Source: Pelobates cultripes (Eukaryota; Chordata; Amphibia; Anura; Pelobatidae). From it: 64,000 nt of DNA. The position numbers and the translations under genes are program-made. The stretch lies in contig OW240913.1 of assembly GCA_933207985.1 (NCBI GenBank), positions 279,864,291 through 279,928,290 on the forward strand, written 5' to 3'. Shown here one piece after another: positions 21,540 to 31,185 of the stretch (the stretch's first letter is position 1; every line of letters begins with the position of its first letter). The notes below the pieces were generated by a model. It was not told where the DNA came from. It did no database searches and saw only the letters and a program-made list of their open reading frames with translations.

Positions 21540-21790
21540 TTTTTGGAAAAACACAGGTGCCAACTGCTGTGGCTTTCTGCAGTGTGCACACCGGCAAGGT
21601 TGAGGAGTGGGTGGAAGATGATGTGGAGGATGATGAGGTCCTAGATCCCACATGGAATCAAGGTCATGCGAGTGACGTGTGCAGTTTGGAGGAAGAGGCG
21701 CTGGTCACACAGAGGCACCAGCACAGCATAAGAGGGAGCAGGATGCAAAAGCAGAGTGGCCGTCCCCTAGCGCTCATTGGCATGTATTAG
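21540..21790 (+). pseudogene. hAT-type transposase N-terminal fragment
   Basis: The frame reads QVPTAVAFCSVHTGKVEEWVEDDVEDDEVLDPTWNQ and then an acidic and Gln-rich segment ending in SGRPL. It resembles the acidic N-terminal leader that precedes the BED zinc finger in a hAT transposase family common in frogs; this match is from memory, and no BED or catalytic domain is left here. A duplicate of its first ~90 bp lies at 20945-21055. It is followed by unrelated-looking DNA, as after an internal deletion. Confidence 0.4.
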
Positions 21791-22012
21791 CTTGAGAATC
21801 ACCATGGTAGGCGCAGAAACTGGCATCAAAAGTTGATATGGATGACATCCGCATTCAAAGTCGCCGCCACAGGGATGTGCGATTTGCCCGAGGTTCTCTA
21901 GAGTCAACAAAGTTCATGCGCAACTATAATGTCAACTGCTACTCTGCGGAACAGAGTTGTCTTTTTTTATATGTCTCAATATTTTGGGGGCTACCCCAAT
22001 TAAAAAAAAATA

Positions 22013-23338
22013 TATACACATTAGCAGAGGCTTGTGAAGGCCTTTTCTCCATGCATCCGGAGTTGAGCATTTCTCCATGCATCAGAACTGCAAGAAATGT
22101 ACCGCAGGCCACAAATGTTACTTTATTTGTATGTCCCAACATTTTGTGGGCTCCCACAATAAAAAAATACAAAACCATAAAATACAGTGTTGGCTACCTC
22201 ATCCTCCTCCTCCACCGCCACGGTCACCGCCTCCTCAACCTATGGGTCACTTAGTATAAACTATGTACACATTAGCAGAGGCTTGTGAAGGCCTTTTCTC
22301 CATGCATCAGGAGTTGAGCATTTCTCCATGCATCAGGACTGCAAGAAATGCACGTCAGGCCACAAATGTTACTTTATTTGTATGTCCCAATATTTTGTGG
22401 GCTACCACAATTAAAAAAACAAAACATAAAATACAGTGTTGGCTACCTCATCCTCCTCCTCCACCGCTGCTTCCTCCGCCATGGTCACCGCCTCCTCAAC
22501 CTATGGGTCACTTAGTATAAACTAGGTACACATTAGCAGAGGCTTGTGAAGGCCTTTTTTCCATGCATCAGGAGTTGAGCATTTTTCCAAACATCAGGAC
22601 TGCAAGAAATGCACCGCAGGCCGCAAATGTTTCTTTATATGTATGTCCCAATATTTTGTGGGTTACCACAATTAAAAAAAACAAAACCATAAAAACCAGT
22701 GTTGGCTACCTTATCCTCCTCCTCCATCGCTGCTTCCTCCTCCACCGTCATGGTTACTGCCTCCTCAACCTATGAGTCACTTAGTATAAACTAGGTACAC
22801 ATTAGCAGATGCTTGTGAAGGCCTTTTCTCCATGCATCAGGAGTTGAGCATTTCTCCATGCATCAGGACTGCAAGAAATGCACTGCAGGCCGCAAATGTT
22901 ATTTTATTTGTATGTCCCAATATTTTGTGGGCTACCACAATTAAAAAAAACAAAAACATAAAATACAGTATTGGCTACCTCATTCTCCTCCTTCACTGCC
23001 ACGGTCACTGACTCCTCAACCTATGGGTCACTTAGTATAAACTAGGTACACATTAGCAGAGGCTTGTGAAGGCCTTTTCTTTATGCATCAGGAGTTGAGC
23101 ATTTCTCCATGCATCAGGACTGCGAGAAATGCACCGCAGGCCGCAAATGTTATTTTATTTGTATGTCCCAATATTTTGTGGGCTACCACAATTAAAACAA
23201 ATAAAATAAAATACAGTGTTAGCTACCTCATCCTCCTCCTCCACCGCTGCTTCCTCCTCCACCGCCACGGTCATCGCCTCCTCAACCTATGGGTCACTTA
23301 GTATAAACTAGGTACACATTAGCATAGGCTTGTAAAGG
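22013..23338 (+). repeat. ~260-bp satellite array, left part
   Basis: Five full units and the start of a sixth. Unit starts (ACACATTAGCAGAGGCTTGTG) fall near 22016, 22268, 22530, 22797, 23048 and 23311. Each unit holds a direct duplication around CTCCATGCATCAGGA, an A-rich centre and a (TCC)n-rich end followed by ACCTATGGGTCACTTAGTAT. Short frames in each unit repeat the same non-functional translation. Confidence 0.9.
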
Positions 23339-23869
23339 ACTTTTCTCAGGGCCGGTACAAGGATTTTTGCCGCCCTAGACAAAAGTAAAGTTTGCCGCCC
23401 CCCACCTCCCCCCATGTGACATCACAATGCCCCACCCAAATGATCTGCCATGTTAACTAACGACAGTGCTGCAGTGCCGCCGTGTTTCCATTAAAAGGCC
23501 TGCAGGGACAGGCTATAGACACCAGAGCCACTACATTAAGCTGCAGTGGTTCTGGGGACTATAGTGTTTCTTTAATGTGAGGTAAATTAGAGATTAGTGC
23601 CACGAATAATATACTAGATTGCCTACTTACAACCAGATGAGGATGATGATGGGCTGTAGCTGCAGTCTGGCTCTACTGGTCTGGTGTAGAACAGGCTCTC
23701 TGGAGGCAGTTTGTAACTGTGGTCACAAAAATCAATGTTCTGGGAGAACGGGAAGCAGCTCCATTTTTTTGCAGCCCTTTACACAGCTCAAGGTCTGGGT
23801 CCCAGGGTCCACCTTCATGTTCCACCAATGAGTTTGTTCACAGGGGGTGGAGTGTGTAGGGGATGTCCT

Positions 23870-24190
23870 GATATGTGTGTAAGGAATGCATTGTGTGAAT
23901 CTGTGTTTGTATGTGTAAGAGCTGCAAGGTGTGTTTCTGTGTATGTACACAGGATGCAGTGTGTGCGTCTGTAAGGGATGCATTGAGTGTGTGTAAGGGG
24001 TGCATTGAATGTGTGTAAGGAATGCATTGTGTGTTTCTGTGTGTGTAAGGGATGCATTGTGTGTAAGGGTTGCATTGCTTGTGTATGTGTGTCTGTGTGT
24101 GTAATGCATTGTGTGTTTTTCTGTGTGCAAGGGGTGCATTGTGTTTGTGTGTAAGGGGTGCATTGTGTGTGATTGTGTGTGTGTTTAATG
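23870..24190 (+). repeat. GTGTGTAAGGGATGCATT minisatellite
   Basis: Short irregular units of GTGTGTAAGGGRTGCATT repeat over about 320 bp inside the hAT element. All long frames across it are artefacts. Confidence 0.85.
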
Positions 24191-24194
24191 GATG

Positions 24195-24895
24195 TCAATC
24201 TCTCCCCCCTCTCTTGTCACTCTCTTCTCCCCCCCCTTGTCCCTCTCTTCTCCCCTCTTGTCCCTCTCTTCTCCTCCCCCCTTGTCACTCTCTTCTCCCC
24301 CCGTTGTCACTCTCTTCTCCCCTCTCTCTTCTCCCCCCTCACTCTCCCCCTCCCCATCTCCCTCCTCCCTCCCCCCCTCTCTCCCCTGTCAATTTCTTCT
24401 CTCCCCCTCCCTGTCTTCTCCCCCCTCCCTGTCCTCCCTGTCAATTTCTTTCTCCCATCCTCCTGTCAATTTATTTTTCCCCCCTCCCCGTCAATTTCTT
24501 TCTCCCCCTGTCAATTTCTTTCTTTCCCCATCAATTTCTTTCTCCCTCCAATTAGATTTCTTTCACGGGTCTATTTCTTTCTCCCCCCTGTCAATTTCTT
24601 TCTCCCCCCTCCCAGTCAATTTCTTTTCTCCCTCCTCCCCCTGTCCAATTTCTTCCCCCCTTCCCCCTGTCATTTTCCCCCCCTGTCATTTTTCCCCCCT
24701 GTCATTTTCCCCCTGAGTTTTTTTCCTCCCTGTCAATTTCTTTCTCCCCCTGTCAATTTCTTTCTCCCTCCGTCAATTTATTTTCCCCCTGTCAATTTAT
24801 TTCCCCCTGTCAATTTCTTTCCCCGTGAATTTCTTTCCCTGTCAATTTCTTTCTCCCCCCCTGTCAATTTATTTCTCCCCCCCTCCCCTACCTCT
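24195..24895 (+). repeat. Polypyrimidine minisatellite
   Basis: About 700 bp of nearly pure pyrimidine, first TCTCTTCTCCCCCC-type, then TGTCAATTTCTTTCTCCCCC units of about 20 bp. The strand asymmetry opens long Ser/Pro/Leu-rich frames that are not genes. Confidence 0.9.
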
Positions 24896-25316
24896 GTTGT
24901 AGCATGGCCGAGCTCTGTATGGTCCGTGGGTACAGGGAGCTTTTGTTTCCTGTACCCGGCTGGACTAAAAGGAAGTGCACAGTGTGCACTTCCTGTTAGT
25001 CCGGCCGGGTACAGGAGACAGATGCTCCCTGTACCCGTGGATCATTCAGAGCCCGGCCACGCTACATTGAGGGAATGACAGGAGGGAGCGCTCAGCGATT
25101 CCCTCCTGTCAGCCCTCTCCTCATGCTGCACCTGGGCATTGCGCCCTCATGGACGCACCAGCCCGGGCCAAGCTACAGCCGCCTGAGGCTCTCTACAGAG
25201 CGCTTGGGCGGCTGCAGCATGCAGGTGGCCGGCGCTCCTGGCGGCGCCCCTTCCCAAGGGGCGCCCTAGGCGGCTGCCTAGTCCGCCTAACAGGTAGCAC
25301 CGGCCCTGACTTTTCT

Positions 25317-26118
25317 CCATGCATCAGGAGTTGAGCATTTCTCCATGCATCAGGACTGCAAGAAACGCACCGCAGGCCGCAAATGTTTCTTTATTTGTAT
25401 GTCCCAATATTTTGTGGGCTACCACAATTAAAAAAGAAAAACCATAAAATACAGTGTTGGCTACCTCATCCCCCTCCTCCACCGCCACGGTCACCGCCTC
25501 CTCAACCTATGGGTCACTTAGTATAAACTAGGTACACATTAGCAGAGGCATGTGAAGGCCTTTTCTCCATGCATCAGGAGTTGAGCATTTCTCCATGCAT
25601 CAGGATTGCAAGAAATGCACCACATGCCACAAATGTTATTTCATTTGTGTTTCCTAATATTTTGTGGGCTACCACAATTAAAAAAAACCCATAAAATCCA
25701 GTGTTGGCTACCTCATCCTCCTCCTCCACCGCTGCTTCCTCCTCCACCGCCACGGTCACCGCCTCCTCAACCTATGGGTCACTTAGTATAAGCTAGGTAC
25801 ACATTAGCAGAGGCTTGTGAAGGCCTTTTCTCCATGCATCAGGAGTTGAGCATTTCTCAGGCATCAGGACTGCAAGAAATGCACAACAGGCTGCAATTGT
25901 TTCTTTTTTTATATGTCCCAATATTTTGGGGGCTACCCCAATAAAAATAAAAATTATATATATAAAAAACAGTGTTGGCTACCTCCTCCTCCACCTCCGC
26001 TTCCACCTACACTGCAATGGTCATCGCCTCCTCAACCTATGGGTCACTTAGTATAAACTATGTACACAATAGCAGAGGCTTGTGAAGGCATTTTCTCCAT
26101 GCATCAGGAGTTGAGCTC
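25317..26118 (+). repeat. ~260-bp satellite array, right part
   Basis: The rest of the split unit, then two full units (starts near 25535 and 25799) and a partial one (from about 26063). The last full unit is the most diverged. The array stops at GGAGTTGAGC (about 26118). Confidence 0.85.
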
Positions 26119-27452
26119 AGTTTGAACAATGAAAGAGAATACCTTACACTCCAACCCTCTCTCAAATGGATAATTCTGGTGATCCTCCTGACATTTTGAT
26201 TTATGTTCTTCTAAAGCTAAAATCAAAGATTCCATCTAGTGCTATTTTATGGCTCAGCTGTATTTTAAATTTTTATGTTATTTTAAGTGATTTCCCTATC
26301 CACATTTGTTTGCATGGCACTTGTCCTACTCTTACCCCCATTTTACTTGCTTTTGCAGCTCTCTAGCTCTTTAGGGATTTTTGTGGCCAAAAGTCATCCA
26401 GGTATTCACTCAACTCTATCCAAGCGCAATACAGCAGAGCTCTCAAATGTGAGTGGTTCTCCTACAGTCACCAAGTTAATATATCGCACTTTGTAAAATT
26501 GAACTGCACTATTATTGTTTTTCTTGTTTTATTATCCTGAGGTATTTAACAGCCCCCTTCTGCAGTCGTATGTACGTATGATTTTGGGTGCAGTATACAC
26601 CATATCCTATCTTTGTTAATGATTACTAATTAAAAATTATTAAGGTCTCTAAATGTATTATTTTTTATACTATATTGGTAACATTTGTCAAGAAACAGTT
26701 AAAAATAATATTGGAATAATATTGCCATCCCTGCAATTGAAAAATTCTAAACACATAGTTATACACAAGTGGCCAAAATTGTGTAAAATTTTAGGAATAT
26801 TTATATTTTTGAGGTTTTGAGGCTCATGAGATCAATGATTTTTAGAATACTACCATAAAATGATATATCATAAGAAAAATAATTTAATACAGAATGTAAT
26901 GCAACACACCTTATTAAATAAAAATACATTTTAAAAGATGTTACACACAGAAAAACCTTGATGAAATGAAGATAAACATGGTAATGTGTATTTCATAACT
27001 TTTCACCATTTCTGTTAGTACTGAGTGTGGAAGGCCTTTGTCACATTTACAGACATGTAACGTGTCCCATAGAGTGAACAAGTGTTTTAGATCATCAGGT
27101 TTTGTAATGTAAAATCAAGATTGTATGATTACTTCTATTAATTGTTTTTTTTATTCCTTGGTTGATTCTTACTAGCAAGTTTCTTTCTTTCTTTAGGATT
27201 AATGACAACCAAAACCAAATTTAGATAGAGAAGCAAAGCATAATAAACCATCACATAGCATCATCTGAGCAGGATATGGATTCAAATGTAGAACCCCTAA
27301 CAAAGGGGGAAGAGGAGGATGTCATAGACATAAATTAAGTTACAACTTAAACTGTAGTGGTTGACCTGTTTACGTTGCAGGTATCTGGCCTAACACACTA
27401 GAGCTTAGAACAGTAAACAAACTAAAATAAACAGTGTGAGAGCAAAATAAAT
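26119..27452. other. Mostly unannotated; possible Penelope-related flank
   Basis: 26120-26510 could be the continuation of the Penelope-like sequence left of 19590, interrupted by the hAT-like element. This is suggested only by general similarity to 57800-58150. From 26510 to 27452 I see nothing. Confidence 0.3.
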
Positions 27453-28314
27453 TTAACCCCTTAAGGACTGGACTGTTTGCGATGTTGTACATTTGCGACC
27501 AGGCATATTTTTACACTTTTGTGGTGTTTGTGTTTGGCTGTAATTTTCCGCTTTCTCATTTACTGTTCCCATACAAATTATATATTGTTTTTTTCAGGAC
27601 AAAGGGGGCTTTCTTTACATACCATTATTTATATAATCTCATGTATTTTAATTTTAAAAAAATAAAAAAATGATGAAAAATTGAAAAAAATACATGTTTT
27701 TTGACTTTTACTTGAAAAATCTTTTACTCATCTACAAAAGCGAATGAAAAAACTGCTAAATAGATTAAAAATTTTGTCCTGAGTTTAAAAATACCTAGTG
27801 TTTACGTGCTTTTTTGCTTTTTTTTGCATGTTATAGGGCTATAGGTACAAGTAGGATATTGCGGTTTCAAAACATACATTTTAAAATTTATCAATAGTGA
27901 CATTGTAACACTATTATCTGTCATAAATCTCTGAATAACACCCACATGTACATATTTTTTTTAAAGTAGACAACCCAGGGTATTCAATATGGGGTATGTC
28001 CAGTCTTTTTTAGTAGCCACTTAGTCGAAAACACTGGCCAAAGTAAGCATTCATATTTGTTTGTGTGTGAAAAAAAGTAAAAAAAACTAAATTGAACGCT
28101 AATTTTGGCCAGTGTTTGTGACCAAGTGGTTACTAAAAAAGACTGGACATACCCCATTTGCAATACCTTGGGTTGTCTTCTCTTGCAAATGGTATGCCAT
28201 CAGGGGGGTAATTCTCATTCCTGGGCTACCATACGCTCTCAAAGGCAACGTAACCAACCTGGCCATTTTCAATGTAAAAATATTTGACCCATATATTTGA
28301 CCTTGTAACTTTCA

Positions 28315-28590
28315 GAAATGCTATAAAACCTGTACATGGGGGGTACTGTTTTACTCAGGAGACATCGCTGAACACAAATATTAGTGTTTAAAAACTGGAA
28401 AACGTATCATAACAATTATATCATCAGTAAAAAGTGCTGTTTGTGTGTGAAAATGCAAAAAAAGTCACTTTCACTGACAATATCATCGCTGTGATATGTT
28501 TTACTGTTTTGAATCACTAATATTTGTGTTCAGCGAAGTCTCCAGAGTAAAACAGTACCCCCCATGTACAGGTTTTAGGGTGTCGTAGAA
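28315..28590. repeat. Large imperfect palindrome inside TTAA element copy 2
   Basis: The left arm (28335-28395: CTGTACATGGGGGGTACTG and on) recurs in reverse complement at about 28525-28577 (CAGTACCCCCCATGTACAG). A second inverted pair spans 27965-28010 and 28140-28180 around GGGTATTCAATATGGGGTATG. Confidence 0.8.
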
Positions 28591-28689
28591 AGTTACAGGG
28601 TAAAATACAGTGCTAGCAAATTAAATTCTCTGGAATTTCGGCCTGGATTGGCAGGCAGGTCCCTCAAATTGCAATCAATAAAATTACTG

Positions 28690-29250
28690 AATTATGTAAA
28701 AATATTACATAAATACGCACGTAGAATTTAAATATATGCATATTTATATATTTGAAGTCTACGTGTATATTTATATAATTATTTATGTAATTTTGTATAT
28801 GGACATATGTATATTTTGTATTATTTTTATTTATTTATATATACATAGATATATATACAAATTCATTCTAAGTGTATTTTGATATAAATATATATATATA
28901 TATATATTAATTTTAAAATACAGTTAGAATAAAATTTCATATAGATATATAATTTTTTTTAAAATTTTTATTATTATTTAAAAAAATTATTTAATTTAAA
29001 TTACTTATTATTTATATTTTATAATAATATATATATACAATATATATAGTTATTATATATATTATATATATACGTGTGTAATTTAATTATAAGTGTATTT
29101 TTATATTAATATAAGTACTTATTAATATAAAAATACACTTAGTATGGCATTATATATATGATATATAGACATATATTATATAAATATAATATATGTCTAT
29201 ATATCATATATACACATATATAATTATTTTTTTTTTTTTTATTAACACTA
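28690..29250. repeat. AT-rich core with multiple palindromes
   Basis: TATATA-rich DNA with several inverted repeats, for example AATATAAAAATACACTT-type arms around 29085-29140 and a GACATATATTATA palindrome around 29165-29210. Confidence 0.8.
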
Positions 29251-29825
29251 ACTTTATTTTTTAAATTGATTTTACACTAGCAGGGAGACTGCCTGTCAGC
29301 ACAGACAGTCCCCCTGCAGGCAGACACATGGACACCTATTGTGACCATGTGATCGCTGTGTTGAGCGATCACATGGCCACAGGGGTCCTAATCTGCCGTG
29401 GGGAAACTGTCTGGGCTGCTGGCAGTCTCCCCACAACCGGAGCCACGCTGATCGCCGCCGGGGGAACGACGGCGATCAGGTAAGTAGCTCTGACCGTTAG
29501 GACGGTTCAGGACCGTCATCGGTCCTCAAGGCAAAAATGCCGATGACGGTCCTGAACCGTCCTTGGTCCTTAAGGGGTTAGAAATAACAGCTTAGAGAGT
29601 TATTCTTTAGGCCTAGCTTGCCCCATAGGAATAAATGGAATCACTTTTTGGACATCCCAAACATTGGTGGTAGAAGCCCCAGATGAAGTTAAGGTTGATT
29701 GGTGTATAATTAGTGTACCGAGGAATTGAGATCCTCATCAGGTGAGAATGTGTTTGTAGGATGCCTTCCTTCTGGGCAACAAGGGATCATGGTAGACCAT
29801 ATATGTGGGCAATTTCAGCATTTCT

Positions 29826-30528
29826 CTTGATATTATTATTATTATTATTATTGATATTTATATAGTGCCAGCTTATTCCTCAACGCTTTACAATAAGAGG
29901 GGAATTTACCAAATGAGACAATAACAAAATGTAACAGGAACAATAGGTAGTTGAAGACCCTGCTCAAAGTCGAGAGGAGGTGGGGTATAAAAAACAATAG
30001 GAAGGGCATTGAGGGAGACAGCAAATAGACATGGTGGGAAAGTAGCAGAACTGGAGGTGTGAGTGGAGTGTGGCCCTTTAGAAGAGAGCAAGAGAAAGGT
30101 TTGAGAGATTGAAGTTATTCTTGGAGGCCACAAGCAATCCTGAAACTATGGGTTTTGAGGGACTTCTTAAAGGATTGAAGACTAGGAGACACTCTGACAG
30201 GAGTAGGCAGGCTGTTCCAAAGGAAAGGAGCCACACATGAGAAGTCTTGCAGGCGTGAATTTGCAGTAAGGATGTGAGCAGCAGACAGAAGAAGGTCACC
30301 AGTAGAGCCAGTGTGAGGATTGACAGAGGGGTGAGGTGTGAGAGGTGAGACAGGAGATAAGATCAGCCTGGCAGCAGCATTCATCACAGATTGTAGGGGG
30401 GCAGTACGGCTTTTTGGGAGACTAACTAGGTGAAAATTACAGTAATCCATGCAAGAGACTACTAGAGCATGAACACGCTCCTTGGCAGCATGTTGCGTAA
30501 GAAAGGGGCGGATGCGGGCAATGTTTTT
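29826..30528 (-). pseudogene. L2/CR1-group LINE, reverse transcriptase C-terminus and 3' end
   Basis: On the minus strand the sequence reads R-I-R-P-F-L-T-Q-H-A-A-K-E-R-V-H-A-L-V-V, then SCMDYCN, LPKSRTAPLQSVMNAAARLI, and near the end FLWNSLPTPVR..LQSFKKSLKTH. This is the region downstream of the catalytic palm in L2/CR1-group LINEs. The 3' end has the AGCGCTTTA/CTATATAAAT type tail followed by (ATA)n at 29833-29860. The 5' continuation lies beyond the L1 insertion at 36565-36967. Confidence 0.7.
30514..30528. repeat. Target-site duplication of L1 copy 1 (3' side)
   Basis: GCGGGCAATGTTTTT, identical to 36550-36564. It defines the minus-strand L1 insertion between them. Confidence 0.85.
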
Positions 30529-31185
30529 TTTTTTTTCCAATTTGACAATTTTTATTTTCCAAAAATGTGGGTATATGGGGTACAGAAGAGAGACGGGGGG
30601 GGGGAAAGTATAGCAGTACATCACATGTTCTCGCATATAGTATACATCATAACCGTCGTTACATGGTATATTACAATCCAATAACATTTCAATATTTTTC
30701 AATAACATGTTATCCATAGTGTTAGACCTGGGCTTGTTCCCTTCCAATTAGTTCAAGACCCGTCCTGTGCTTAGTCACTGCTTGCGTACCGTACGATTGT
30801 GACTAACTGTCATTAGCTTTTTGTATCGCGCATGGACTGTACTTCCCAACCTAGGTTCTCTCCGGGTTTTCAAGCTTCTACTCGTTTGTATCTCTCCTCT
30901 AGTATCCCAACATGGAAGGGATTTGTAAAACTGGTGGGGTGGGGAGAGAAGAGTGTGGGGGGGGTGGGGGGGAAGGAATTTGGCGAGATCTGCGTGTCCC
31001 TTTTCCTACCGGTTCTGTTCCCTATAGAGACTTTATAATCATCTCAGGACTCTTGGCCCACCTGATGTCCTATGTCTGCCTCCTCTGTCTTCCCTGGTCC
31101 CTATCCCTGGGGCTCTCTCTCTTACTCCCTGGGGTGTATCTCTTGTCTCACTGGATCCCCTACGGGGCTACTCCCTGGTTTGGGA

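Larger units (their letters stand above)
23339..25316. mobile_element. hAT-like non-autonomous transposon with exact 8-bp target duplication
   Basis: The element is 23347-25308 (1962 bp). ACTTTTCT at 23339-23346 is repeated exactly at 25309-25316. The ends are CAGGGCCGGTAC and its near complement GCACCGGCCCTG. It has split one satellite unit, whose remainder resumes at 25317. Inside are a MITE half (about 23505-23580), a GT-rich minisatellite, a long polypyrimidine array and a GC-rich 3' part with GGCGCC palindromes. There is no transposase. Confidence 0.9.
19590..26120 (+). mobile_element. hAT-like element expanded by tandem repeats
   Basis: It begins with a TAGAGTTGAGCAAACCCGAAC end typical of a dispersed amphibian repeat, with an immediate hairpin (GAACTGAAAAGTTCGG). 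A GC-richer segment with a TATATAAG box follows, then a 112-bp tandem array, a transposase N-terminal remnant, and a ~260-bp satellite that runs to about 26118. The right terminus with the complementary CTCAACTCTA end is not seen, so the element is probably truncated. The hAT assignment rests on the transposase-like fragment and on recollection of the full-length family. Confidence 0.5.
27453..29584. mobile_element. TTAA-type non-autonomous DNA transposon, copy 2
   Basis: Starts TTAACCCCTTAAGGACTGG (27453) and ends CCTTGGTCCTTAAGGGGTTA (29580), so about 13 bp of the termini are inverted repeats. The left flank TTAA is intact and the right reads TTAG. A second, palindromic subterminal GGACGGTTCAGGACCG hairpin occurs near 29500-29565. 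Internally there are inverted repeats (27960-28200, 28315-28590), an AT-rich core (28690-29250) and a GC-rich 3' part with GATCGCCGYCG palindromes. No transposase. Same family as 5965-12593. Confidence 0.7.

Noticed and set aside
24070..25078. Long Ser/Pro/Leu-rich open frames
   Set aside because: The polypyrimidine minisatellite has almost no stop codons in any frame on that strand. No domain is seen.
22013..26118. CRISPR-like array of regularly spaced repeats
   Set aside because: Units are ~260 bp with no unique spacers, in an animal genome; this is satellite DNA.
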